46,085 nt of DNA, from assembly GCF_016802865.1 (NCBI RefSeq), contig NZ_JAEVHM010000029.1, forward strand, positions 1 through 46,085. Direction: 5' to 3'. This stretch comes from Micromonospora parastrephiae (GTDB taxonomy: Bacteria > Actinomycetota > Actinomycetes > Mycobacteriales > Micromonosporaceae). The position numbers and the translations under genes are program-made. Positions 27,012 through 35,171 of the stretch are shown here, one piece after another (positions within the stretch are counted from its first letter, which is position 1; every line of letters starts with the position of its first letter). The notes beneath the pieces were generated by a model, which searched no databases, was not told the DNA's origin, and saw only the letters and a program-made list of their open reading frames with translations.

Positions 27012-28859
27012 CTACCGGCGGCGCCGGGCGTCGGCCTCGGCGTCGAGCAGGTCGTTGAGTGTCAGCGCTGAGTTGATCAACGAAAGGTGACTGAACGCCT
27101 GGGGGTAGTTGCCGATCTGCTCGCCGGTCGCGGCGATCTCCTCGGCGTAGAGACCGAGGTGGTTGCTGAAGGTGAACATCTTTTCGAACGTGAGTCGGGC
27201 GTCGTCGAGGCGGCCGGACCGGGCCAGCGCTTCGACGTACCAGAAGGTGCACATGTTGAAGGTGCCCTCGTGGCCAGGGAGACCATCGGGGGAGTGGACC
27301 GGGTCGTACCGGTGGACCAGACTGTCGGAGACCAGTTCGCGCTCGATCGCGTTCAAGGTGGACTGCCACAGCGGGTCGCTCGGTGTGACGAAACCGACCG
27401 CCGGCATGGCGAGCAGCGCCGCGTCCAACACGTTCTCGTCGTACGCCTGCACGAAGGTGCCGCGACCGCGGTCGTACCCGCGTTCCATGACCTGGTTGTA
27501 GATCCGGTTGCGCTGTTCGGACCAGCAGGCCAGGTCCCCGGGGCGGCCGGTGCGGGTGGCCAGGCGGATGGCCCGGTCTAGCGCCACCCAGGACATCACC
27601 CGTCCGAACGTGTAGTTGCGGGGGTGGTGCCGGCTCTCCCAGATGCCGGCGTCGCGCTGATCCCAGTTGTGGCAGAGCCAGTCGACAAGCCGGACGGTGC
27701 TCTTCCACACCTGGTGCGAGACGCGGATGCCCTGCTCGTCGGCGAGATGCATGGCGTAGAGCGCCTCGCCGTGGATGTCGAGCTGGACCTGGTCGGCGGC
27801 GCCGTTGCCGATCCGCACCGGCCGCGAGCCGCGGTAGCCCTCCAGGTGATCGAGAACCTCCTCGTGCAGGTCGGAGGAGCCGTCCACCCGGTACATGATC
27901 TTCAGTGGGTCCTGGAGGTCGCCGGCCTCGCGGATCCGCTCGTCGAGCCAATCCATGTACCGGCTGACCTCCTCGGTGAAGCCGAGGCCGAGCAGCGCGT
28001 GCACCGAGAACGACGTGTCCCGTACCCAGGTGTAGCGGTAGTCCCAGTTGCGGGCTCCGCCCACCAGCTCCGGCAGCGCGGCAGTGGGCGCGGCGATCAT
28101 CGCGCCGGTCGGCGCGTACGTCATGAGCTTCAGCGTGATGGCGGAGCGTTCGACCATCTCCCGCCACCGGCCGGTGTAGCGGGAGCGTTCAAGCCAGCGC
28201 CGCCAGTAGTCCCTGGTCCACTCGAACATGCCCTGGATCTCCTCCGGCGGGAAGATCCGCGGCTCGGTGCCGGCCGTCTCCAGGACCACACCGCCAGTGT
28301 CGCCCTCGTTCAGGGTGCCGTACGCGACGAGGTCGCCGCCCTCAAGGCGGACGTCGCCGTGTTCGGCGAGCAGTCGCCGCACGGGGTCGACCGGGTTGAA
28401 TGTCAGTGTCGCCGACCGGCTGCGAAAGACGTAGCCGTTGCGGTGGCGCTCCAGCTGATGCTCTTCGCGGGCATAGTCGAACCGCGGCCGGCACTCCACC
28501 CGGAAGCGCATGTTGCCTCGGACCATGGTGACGATGCGGACCAGGCGGTGCGCGTCGGTGGCCCGCTCGCCGGTGACCGGCATGAAGTCCATCACCTCGG
28601 CCACGCCGTCGACGCTGATGAACCGGGTGATCAGGATGGGCGTGCCGGGAAGGTAGAGCTGCTTGGTGACGTACCGCACGTCGTGCGGCGCGATACGGAA
28701 GTAGCCACCCTTCTCCTTGTCCAGCAGCGCGGCGAAGATACTCGGCGAGTCGAAGCGCGGCGCGCAGAACCAGTCGACCGTCCCGTCACACGTCACCAGC
28801 GCGGCGGTCTGCAGGTCGCCGATGAGTCCGTGATCCTCGATCGCCGGATAGCTGTCCAC
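27012..28859 (-). CDS. Glycoside hydrolase family 15 protein (trehalase/glucoamylase type)
   Basis: The 615-residue cytosolic protein starts at GTG 28859 near GGGGAGAG. The N-terminal domain (YPAIEDHGLIGDLQTAALV, then GTVDWFCAPRFDSPS) and the (alpha/alpha)6 barrel are typical of bacterial GH15 trehalase-like enzymes. Signature segments are NWDYRYTWVRDTSFSVHALL (about 270), IWESRHHPRNYTFG (about 420) and a late FNMCTFWYVEALARSG. Mycobacterial and other actinobacterial members hydrolyse trehalose in the cytosol. Because glucoamylase-like relatives exist, substrate is not certain. The gene is single, without trehalose synthesis genes nearby. Confidence 0.88.
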   Translation of the reverse strand: MDSYPAIEDHGLIGDLQTAALVTCDGTVDWFCAPRFDSPSIFAALLDKEKGGYFRIAPHDVRYVTKQLYLPGTPILITRFISVDGVAEVMDFMPVTGERATDAHRLVRIVTMVRGNMRFRVECRPRFDYAREEHQLERHRNGYVFRSRSATLTFNPVDPVRRLLAEHGDVRLEGGDLVAYGTLNEGDTGGVVLETAGTEPRIFPPEEIQGMFEWTRDYWRRWLERSRYTGRWREMVERSAITLKLMTYAPTGAMIAAPTAALPELVGGARNWDYRYTWVRDTSFSVHALLGLGFTEEVSRYMDWLDERIREAGDLQDPLKIMYRVDGSSDLHEEVLDHLEGYRGSRPVRIGNGAADQVQLDIHGEALYAMHLADEQGIRVSHQVWKSTVRLVDWLCHNWDQRDAGIWESRHHPRNYTFGRVMSWVALDRAIRLATRTGRPGDLACWSEQRNRIYNQVMERGYDRGRGTFVQAYDENVLDAALLAMPAVGFVTPSDPLWQSTLNAIERELVSDSLVHRYDPVHSPDGLPGHEGTFNMCTFWYVEALARSGRLDDARLTFEKMFTFSNHLGLYAEEIAATGEQIGNYPQAFSHLSLINSALTLNDLLDAEADARRRR

Positions 28860-29193
28860 GTCTCTCCCCGGTTCGGCTCCGTCCTGCGCATCGAACTTAA
28901 GGGGAGAATTGTCAAGTTAGGTGAGATTCACGTTCAGCCACCCTGTCGCGTGCCCCCAGGTGCCTCGACCGGCCGACGGGGCAGCTCGCCTACCCGACCT
29001 CGTCGAGCGAATCGCCCGTATCGCAGCCGGTCGTGCTCCTGCGCGTCTGACGCCGCGCCATGAGGGGTCAGGTTGATGTCGAGGTGGCGTTCGTCGATCA
29101 GGGTGGGCCGACGTCGCGGGAGCCGCTTCTCGGCGCTGGAGTCAGCCAGTAAAATCGATCGACGTCTGGGTCCGAGGGTGCCAGTCTGCCCCT
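28860..29193. other. Divergent promoter region between GH15 and methyltransferase genes
   Basis: On the minus strand TTGACA (complement of 28910-28915) is a good -35 for GH15, though the -10 at proper spacing is poor. On the plus strand TAAAAT (29151-29156) is a good -10 for the methyltransferase gene. No gene is supported. Confidence 0.4.
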
Positions 29194-29961
29194 GTGATCG
29201 ACGATCTGAGGCAACGGCTGAACCTGCCACGGTTCCCGAGGAGTGCCGGCTACGACCCCCGTTGGATGATCGAGAACTGGATGGGTCCGAGCGCCCTCTG
29301 GCTGCTCGAATGGCTGTGCGGCGAGCTCGACCTCGCGCCCGGCGCCCGCGTGCTCGACCTTGGCTGTGGCAAGGCCATCACCTCGATCTTCCTGGCGAAG
29401 GAGTTCGACGTCCAGGTCGTCGCCGCCGATCTGTGGATCAAGCCCACCGAGAACTGGCGCAGGATCGACGCGGCGGGCCAGGCCAAGCGCGTCACGCCGC
29501 TGCTGGCCGAGGCGCATGACCTGCCGTTCGCCGAGGGTTACTTCGACGCCATCGTCAGCGTCGACGCCTACCACTACTTCGGCACCGACGCGCGATACCT
29601 GCCCTACCTGAGCCGTTTCCTGGCTCCCGGCGGCCGCATCGGCATCGTCGTGCCGGGGCTGACCACGGAACTCGACGACGGGCTGCCGGAGCACCTCGAG
29701 CCGTACTGGGAGCCGGATTTCTGGACCTTCCACTCGCCGGCCTGGTGGCAGCAGTTGTGGAGCCGCAGCGGCGTGGTCGACGACGTGCGTGCCGACTTCC
29801 TGGAGGACGGGTGGCGCGACTGGCTGGTCTGGAGCGAAGCCGTCCTGGAGACGACCGACAACGACACCGCCCGCAACCTCGTTCCCCGGGAAGTGCAGAT
29901 GTTACGCGCCGACACCGGCCGTCACCTCGGCTTCACCCGGGTCGTCGCCCAGCGCAGCTGA
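29194..29961 (+). CDS. SAM-dependent methyltransferase
   Basis: The 255-residue class I methyltransferase starts at GTG 29194. Motif I is VLDLGCGKAITSIFL (about residues 50-64), and an acidic residue after motif I is seen in VVAADLWIKP. The post-motif is FDAIVSVDAYHYFG and the motif III region APGGRIGIVVPG. The N-terminal YDPRWMIENWMGPSALWLLEWL resembles small-molecule methyltransferases of the SmtA/Cfa-like type. The substrate is unknown. The start has no strong ribosome binding site, but the -10-like TAAAAT lies 38 nt upstream. Confidence 0.85.
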   Translation: MIDDLRQRLNLPRFPRSAGYDPRWMIENWMGPSALWLLEWLCGELDLAPGARVLDLGCGKAITSIFLAKEFDVQVVAADLWIKPTENWRRIDAAGQAKRVTPLLAEAHDLPFAEGYFDAIVSVDAYHYFGTDARYLPYLSRFLAPGGRIGIVVPGLTTELDDGLPEHLEPYWEPDFWTFHSPAWWQQLWSRSGVVDDVRADFLEDGWRDWLVWSEAVLETTDNDTARNLVPREVQMLRADTGRHLGFTRVVAQRS

Positions 29962-30031
29962 CAAGCTGCAGCGACACGCCATTCCAGCTCGGGCGCCACC
30001 GCGATTCGACACAGGCTCTAGCATTGCCGGC

Positions 30032-30760
30032 ATGGCAACGCGGCTCGTTCAAATCAACATGAAGGCTCGGGACGACTCCGCGCTGGGCGGTTTCTGGGCC
30101 GAGGCGCTCGGCTGGGAAGTCTCCAGCGAAGGACCCGGCGTGACCAACCTCGAACCCGTGGGCTTCGCCTATCCCGACCCCGTTGCCGTCTGCCTCGACC
30201 TCATCGCCTCCCCAGAACCCAAAACGGTGAAGAACCGCGTGCACGTCGACCTCGCCACCACCTCGGCGGCCCATCAGGCAGAGATGGTCACGCGCCTGAA
30301 GGATCTCGGCGCGACATTCGCCGACGTAGGCCAGGGCGACGTCCCATGGACGGTCATGGCCGATCCGGAGGGCAACGAGTTCTGCGTGCTGAACTGGCAC
30401 GACACGGTTCAGGACACCGGACCGATCGCCACGGTGGTGGTCGACTGCGTGGATCCGCGAGCCATGGCCCGCTTCTGGGGCGAGGCGATGGACTGGACCC
30501 TGCACAAGGTGACCGACCACAACGCGGTGCTGCGCTCCGCCAAGGGCGTCGGCCCATATCTGCAGTTCCTCCGCACACCCGACGTGAAGACCGTGTGGAA
30601 CCGCGTCCACCTCGACGTCCGCCCGTACCCGGGTGACGACCTGGAAGCCGAGGCGGCCAGACTGCGGACTCTCGGTGCCACCGACATCGACCTCGACGTC
30701 CCATGGAAGGTCTTCGCAGACCCGGAAGGCAATGAGTTCTGCCTCCTCGCGCCAGGCTGA
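30032..30760 (+). CDS. VOC family protein, two glyoxalase-like domains
   Basis: The 242-residue protein has two tandem vicinal-oxygen-chelate modules (about 1-125 and 128-242). Each ends with the same motif, DPEGNEFCVLNW and DPEGNEFCLLAPG. Each half keeps the HVDL/HLDV strand (RVHVDLATT, RVHLDVRPY). A leaderless start is likely: TAGCAT (30019-30024) lies 7 nt before ATG 30032, with no ribosome binding site. Members include glyoxalase-like and antibiotic-binding proteins; function is open. Confidence 0.85.
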   Translation: MATRLVQINMKARDDSALGGFWAEALGWEVSSEGPGVTNLEPVGFAYPDPVAVCLDLIASPEPKTVKNRVHVDLATTSAAHQAEMVTRLKDLGATFADVGQGDVPWTVMADPEGNEFCVLNWHDTVQDTGPIATVVVDCVDPRAMARFWGEAMDWTLHKVTDHNAVLRSAKGVGPYLQFLRTPDVKTVWNRVHLDVRPYPGDDLEAEAARLRTLGATDIDLDVPWKVFADPEGNEFCLLAPG

Positions 30761-30816
30761 TCCGAACCCTCGTCAGCCTTTCACTACGGCCCCCAGCCCG
30801 GGCTTCGCGATGCGCC

Positions 30817-33090
30817 CTAGTGCGCAGGTGCGTTATCGGAGTTGCTACGTCGGTCACTGTCACCAGCCTGGAGCGTTGCCCTGGGGTCGACCGTGCGTCC
30901 ATGGGGATCAGGTGGTTGCCGCGTGAGAACCAGCTGCCCGAGTTCCTGGGTGCATCGGGTGAGCGCGACGTAGAGGCCGTTCCAGCCGCGCGGTTCAGCG
31001 GCGATGCCCTGGGGATCGATGAGCAGCGTCGCGTCCCATTCCAATCCCTTGGACTGGGACGCGGTAAGCACCGACACATCGCTCAGCACGGCGAGGAGTT
31101 CGGCGATACGGGCGGCGGGGGCGACGACGCCAACCGTGCCGCCGTGCCACCGTTGCCGCAGCTGTCGCACAGCTTGGGCGGCGGCGCCGGCGAGGTCGGC
31201 GGACGTGACCGTGAGCTCCCACGGGGCGATGCCGGAGGAGCGTACCGCCCGTGGCGGAGCGTTGTGGCTGCCAGCCTTCTTCAAGACCGGTTCGGTGAGG
31301 TCCATGACCTCACGCGGGGTCCGGTAGCAGATGGTCAGTTCCGCAGCGGTCCAGCGGTCTCCGAAGGCAGCCTGCACCGCTTGTGCCCAACTGGTGTGCC
31401 GGTGCGCCGCCTCCGCCTGGTCGATGTCGCCGACCGCCGTGATGGAGCGACTGGGACAGCGCCGGAGGACCATCTGCCACTGCATCTCGGACAGCTCCTG
31501 CGCCTCGTCGATGACGACGTGGCCGTACACCCAGCCGCGCTGCCGGCGAGCGCGGTCCGCGACGAACTCGCCCTGCGGTTGTGGGGCTTCGACCTCACCC
31601 AGCAGGTCGGCGAGGGCGTCGAGCAGGGGGATGTCGCTCGATGCCCACGAGGCGGGCTCGGCCGAGACAGAGGTGATCTCCTGCGGGGACAGCCGCGGGG
31701 CGAACCGGGCCAGCAGGGTGCGGTCGGCCAGCAGATCACGCAGCAGGGTTTCGGCGTCGAGGGTGGGCCACCAAGCCTCGATGAACCGGGCGATGCTGGC
31801 GTTCTCGGCGATACGACAACGAAGATCTTCGACCTCTTCGTCGGAGAGCAATCCGTCGATGTCACTACCGGTGGACGTCGTGCCGGAGTGGTGATCATGC
31901 CGCATGCTTCTGTCGACGCGGGCGAGGATGTCCTCGAAGCCCTCCTCCATCTCGTTCATCAGCGCCTCGCGCTGCTCGACGACGGCTTCGGCGAGGAGGT
32001 GGTGCAGCTGCTCGGCGAACGCCGCGCGGGCGCGATGGTACGGGCGTCCCTGCACAGCCGAGGCAACTGCCTGCGCCACAGTTGCGGCTGTGATGACGTA
32101 GGACTCGCCCTCCCAGCGCAGCGTCAGCTCACGAGGCCGGGGGAGCAGGGATGTGACGTAGTCTTCGAGCGCGGTTTGCCAGAGGGCCCTGCCCTTGATT
32201 TCGGCGACAAGTCGGCTCTCGTCGCGGCCCACCCGGATCTCGCTCAGCAGAGTGTCACAGGTCGCCGAGACGACGGCGGTCTCACCGAGCGCGGGCAGCA
32301 CCTGGGCGATGTACCGGAGGAACCGCGGCGAGGGGCCGAGGACCAGGACCGCCTGGTCGGCCATCCTTCGGTGGGCGAACAGCAGGTAGGCGACGCGGTG
32401 CAGAGCTACCACGGTCTTGCCGGTGCCGGGACCGCCCTGAACGATCAGCGGGCCGGTCGCCCCGGCTCGGATGATGTCGTCCTGTTCGCGTTGCAGCGTG
32501 GAGATCGCCGTCGACATGCGGCCGGTACGCCTCTGGTCGAGGGCGGCCAGTAGGGCGCCTTCACCGACGAGTTCCGCCGTCATGGTCCCGTCCAGTGGCT
32601 CGTCGTCCACGCCGACGACGGTCGATCCCGTCGTGCGTATGTGACGGCGCCGTGCCTGACCTTGCGGGTTGACAGCCGTCGCGGTGTAGAACGGCCGAGC
32701 TGCGGGAGCGCGCCAGTCCACCAGCAGTGGCTCAGCGTCCTCGCCGTCGTCGCGGAGACCGACACGGCCCACGTGTCGCACGGTGCCATCAAGGCCGTCG
32801 AGGCGACCGAAGACCAGCCCTTCCCGTGCTCGCCGTAGCTCTTCGTGCTGCTGGCGGAGCATGCGCTGCCGGGCCTGTTCCAACGGGTCCAGGGCCTCTG
32901 ACGAAAGCTCGGCCTGCAGGTGGTCGGCCAGACTGTCGCGGCGGGCCGTGGCCAAGTCGAGAAACTCCTGTTCCTCGGCGACGGCGGATCGGCGCGCGAG
33001 GCCCTCTGCGGTGGAGGCCGACGGTTCGTCCTTGGGTGTTACTTCGCTGACGCCAGCAGTGCCGTTGTTGAGAGCAGTACTCCGGCGCAT
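30817..33090 (-). CDS. HelD-like ATPase / RNA polymerase-associated helicase
   Basis: The 757-residue protein has ATG 33090 chosen because AAGGA precedes it; an upstream TTG falls inside the -10 box. The N-terminal part is a charged helical hairpin (about 25-90), as in HelD. The UvrD-like core has Walker A GGPGTGKTVVALHRVAYLL, Walker B VIDEAQELSEMQW, and motifs GDIDQAE and LTASQSKGLEWD. Actinobacterial HelD/HelR proteins bind RNA polymerase, recycle it and can displace rifamycins. No rifamycin-associated element could be made out upstream, so a drug-resistance role is only possible. It has its own promoter. Confidence 0.85.
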   Translation of the reverse strand: MRRSTALNNGTAGVSEVTPKDEPSASTAEGLARRSAVAEEQEFLDLATARRDSLADHLQAELSSEALDPLEQARQRMLRQQHEELRRAREGLVFGRLDGLDGTVRHVGRVGLRDDGEDAEPLLVDWRAPAARPFYTATAVNPQGQARRRHIRTTGSTVVGVDDEPLDGTMTAELVGEGALLAALDQRRTGRMSTAISTLQREQDDIIRAGATGPLIVQGGPGTGKTVVALHRVAYLLFAHRRMADQAVLVLGPSPRFLRYIAQVLPALGETAVVSATCDTLLSEIRVGRDESRLVAEIKGRALWQTALEDYVTSLLPRPRELTLRWEGESYVITAATVAQAVASAVQGRPYHRARAAFAEQLHHLLAEAVVEQREALMNEMEEGFEDILARVDRSMRHDHHSGTTSTGSDIDGLLSDEEVEDLRCRIAENASIARFIEAWWPTLDAETLLRDLLADRTLLARFAPRLSPQEITSVSAEPASWASSDIPLLDALADLLGEVEAPQPQGEFVADRARRQRGWVYGHVVIDEAQELSEMQWQMVLRRCPSRSITAVGDIDQAEAAHRHTSWAQAVQAAFGDRWTAAELTICYRTPREVMDLTEPVLKKAGSHNAPPRAVRSSGIAPWELTVTSADLAGAAAQAVRQLRQRWHGGTVGVVAPAARIAELLAVLSDVSVLTASQSKGLEWDATLLIDPQGIAAEPRGWNGLYVALTRCTQELGQLVLTRQPPDPHGRTVDPRATLQAGDSDRRSNSDNAPAH

Positions 33091-33152
33091 TCGCAGATCC
33101 TTGTATTGGTGTTCCCCTCGGCCCGGATGAGCCGCGGCGTATTCCGGCGGCA

Positions 33153-33158
33153 AGTATA
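33153..33158 (-). promoter_or_regulatory. -10 box of the HelD-like gene
   Basis: The minus strand reads TATACT, an almost perfect -10; the -35 is weak. It sits 63 nt before the chosen ATG. Confidence 0.55.
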
Positions 33159-33179
33159 GAGTCGGTTTCTCCTCATCGA

Positions 33180-33212
33180 CCAGGAACTCCTGGCGCAGAG
33201 ATGGGTATCTCT
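33180..33212. promoter_or_regulatory. Two adjacent small dyads upstream of the HelD-like promoter
   Basis: CCAGGA-AC-TCCTGG (33180-33193) and AGAGAT-GGGT-ATCTCT (33197-33212) are both perfect 6-bp-arm inverted repeats. They lie about 22-54 nt upstream of the -10. They may be operator or activator sites; no binding protein is known. Confidence 0.45.
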
Positions 33213-33434
33213 ATGCCTTGCACTCCGGGTTGCCTGTGGCATCACTCATTTGTTTTTCGCTTATTGACAGTGCGGTCGTTGTCTGATCTGAATGCCGCCT
33301 GTTCTGGGAGTTGGCGGAGACGCCGGCTGGATGTCTCCGCCGTAAGGCAATCTCCGGCGCTGACGGCCCGGCCGTCTGCCCGCGGCTGGCCGGTTCCCGC
33401 CGCCTGCCGCCCAGCGAATGGCAAGGTGATGCGT

Positions 33435-33827
33435 ATGAACAGGAAGCACGTCGTCGACTGGCTCGCCGCCTACGAGCAGGTTTGGCGAACGCCGGGCACG
33501 GACGCGCTGGTCACGCTCTTCACCGAGGATGCGAGCTATCAGCAGGGCCCGTACTGGACGCCGGTCGTGGGTCTGCCGGCCATTTCCCGGATGTGGGAAG
33601 AGCAGCGCAAGGGCCCCGACGAGGTGTTCCGGATGACCAGCGAGATCGTCGCGGTCGAGGGCGACACCGCCGTGTCCCGCCAGGAGGTCCGCTACGGCGA
33701 CCCGGTCGACCAGGAGTACCGCGACCTGTGGATCATGCGCTTCGCCGACGACGGCCGTTGTCGGTCGTTCGAGGAGTGGCCGTTCTGGCCGGGACAGCAG
33801 CCGGCCAACCCTCCGAAGGGATCGTGA
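33435..33827 (+). CDS. NTF2/SnoaL-like protein
   Basis: The 130-residue protein uses ATG 33435 behind AAGG (an ATG two codons earlier is also possible). Its pattern is that of SnoaL-like cone-fold proteins: HVVDWLAAYEQVWRTPGTDALVTLFTEDA at the start, then YWTPVVGLPAISRMWEEQR, and an alternating strand region ending RSFEEWPFWPG. Members range from ketosteroid-isomerase-like enzymes to binding proteins. No catalytic residue can be assigned with confidence. It is monocistronic. Confidence 0.8.
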   Translation: MNRKHVVDWLAAYEQVWRTPGTDALVTLFTEDASYQQGPYWTPVVGLPAISRMWEEQRKGPDEVFRMTSEIVAVEGDTAVSRQEVRYGDPVDQEYRDLWIMRFADDGRCRSFEEWPFWPGQQPANPPKGS

Positions 33828-34132
33828 TCCGGGGAACTGGCCACGCGAACGCTCTGACCAACCGCTGCGCGCCCGACCGGCCGGCCGGACACCAGAGCTG
33901 GCGGTGGGCCACCCGGGGGACAGGCGGCACCACCGCGTCACGCGCGGAGGGAGTCACCCCGGCGGCCTTCGGATGAAGACCGAGGCGCCGACCGGGACAG
34001 TTCAGGGCCCTCGCGGTACGGATCGCGAGCGGATGAGGGTCGTGCGGCGAGCCCGACCAGTCGTATCGTGAGACGTGGACACGACGATCCGTCGTCTTCG
34101 ATGAGACGCCATCCGCGTTCGAGGAGGACATC
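33828..34132. other. Intergenic, nothing recognised
   Basis: About 305 nt hold no supported gene or clear terminator. The ribosome binding site GAGGAGG of the next gene is at its end. Confidence 0.4.
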
Positions 34133-34537
34133 ATGATTGGTCTGGCGACCGTCGGTGCGATCGTGGGTGTCCTGCTCGTCGGGGTCGTGGTCCTGGTGAG
34201 ACGGCCGGCTGACGCTCGGGGGGTCCTCCGATGGTCGGCCCTGGCGATCACCGTGCTGGTGGTCGCCGTGCTGACTCCCTTGACCGTGGACGACTCCGGG
34301 ATTGCGGCCAGCTACCTGCTCGGGGTGCCCGTGGCCGCCGCGGCGCTGCCGGTTCTCGCCCAGCGGGTCGGTCGGCTGGCCCGGGTCGCCGACCTGATGG
34401 CCGCGCTGGTCATCACCGTATGGGGGCTGCTGCTCGGGCTGGGCATCGGCGGCGCGTTCCTGCCGGCGGTGGTACTCCTCGTCGCCAGCGCCGCGGCCAC
34501 CGGGGCGCCGCGAGCGTCCGCCACCACGCGGCTCTGA
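34133..34537 (+). CDS. Small membrane protein, four helices
   Basis: The 134-residue protein has ATG 34133 five nt after GAGGAGG, an excellent ribosome binding site. Four hydrophobic helices are evident (about 3-22, 33-50, 57-75, 88-122), with few charges between them and the motif LRWSALAITVLVVAVLTPL. No known family is recognised. It converges with a tiny membrane-protein gene on the other strand. Confidence 0.75.
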   Translation: MIGLATVGAIVGVLLVGVVVLVRRPADARGVLRWSALAITVLVVAVLTPLTVDDSGIAASYLLGVPVAAAALPVLAQRVGRLARVADLMAALVITVWGLLLGLGIGGAFLPAVVLLVASAAATGAPRASATTRL

Positions 34538-34659
34538 CCGGCGTCAGCCAGCAACCCCGACATCTTCCGGTGCGCCGAAAAGGCGTTCGACCCGAAGCGC
34601 GCGAGGTTGGCGACCGTTCGGCAGATCGTCGAGTCGCACCGCGGGCACGCGACGAGACG

Positions 34660-34806
34660 TCAGTTGGTGATCACCGGCCAGGCGTAGGCGAGCACGGCAC
34701 AGGCGGCACCCAGAAGCGCGAGTGAGACACCCCGAGTACGCAGTGGCAGGGCGGCGAGCACGATCAGGATGACGGCGATGATGTAGAGAAGTGCCTGGAC
34801 CGACAT
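34660..34806 (-). CDS. 48-residue membrane protein
   Basis: The tiny gene runs from ATG 34806 to TGA 34660 and encodes 48 residues. An ideal GGAG lies 6 nt before the start. Two hydrophobic helices (MSVQALLYIIAVILIVLAAL and a segment beginning VSLALLGAACAV) are joined by the basic turn PLRTRG, which matches a pattern common in small actinobacterial membrane proteins. Function is unknown. Confidence 0.75.
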   Translation of the reverse strand: MSVQALLYIIAVILIVLAALPLRTRGVSLALLGAACAVLAYAWPVITN

Positions 34807-35171
34807 GAGGTTCTCCTCGATCAGGGGATTGATGGCGTCTGAGCGTCAACTGCGCGGATCCTGCTGTAGTGCTGTGATCAACCGGCCGGGATTGAAGATG
34901 AGTTTGCGTCGATCGTGATGATCAGACGGCGGGAGCGTACCCACGGAACCGGTCAGCTGAAACGCCTCGGATCGACGACGCCACCAGGTGCCGCACCTGG
35001 TTTTCGGCGGCATCGGCGTCCATGCCCGCCCCATAGCTGATGGCGGCGGCCGTATGCCGACCAGCGCTCACGACAGCCGGGCGCGGGCAGCCTGATCCGA
35101 GGCGGCGACCCGAACGGCTGTGGGCGTGAATGCAGGATAGGCGTGGCGCCGTTCGGCTGCACCGCGTGGTG
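34807..35171. other. Intergenic with a 19-bp palindrome
   Basis: No gene is supported in these 365 nt. The sequence CGGGAGCGTACCCA near 34931-34944 resembles a CebR box with three mismatches and is not accepted as one. Confidence 0.4.
34983..35001. repeat. 19-bp palindrome
   Basis: ACCAGGTGC-C-GCACCTGGT is a perfect inverted repeat around one central base, about 180 nt upstream of the 48-residue gene. It could be an operator; no partner is known. Confidence 0.5.

Larger units (their letters stand above)
33091..33434. other. Promoter region of the HelD-like gene
   Basis: It contains the -10 and two dyads listed separately. Nothing else is supported between here and the NTF2-like gene. Confidence 0.5.

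Noticed and set aside
27624..29063. Long plus-strand frame opposite the GH15 gene
   Set aside because: Composition typical of an antisense shadow; the minus strand encodes the clear GH15 protein.
34931..34944. CGGGAGCGTACCCA as a third CebR box
   Set aside because: Three mismatches including the first base, and no promoter or carbohydrate gene follows.
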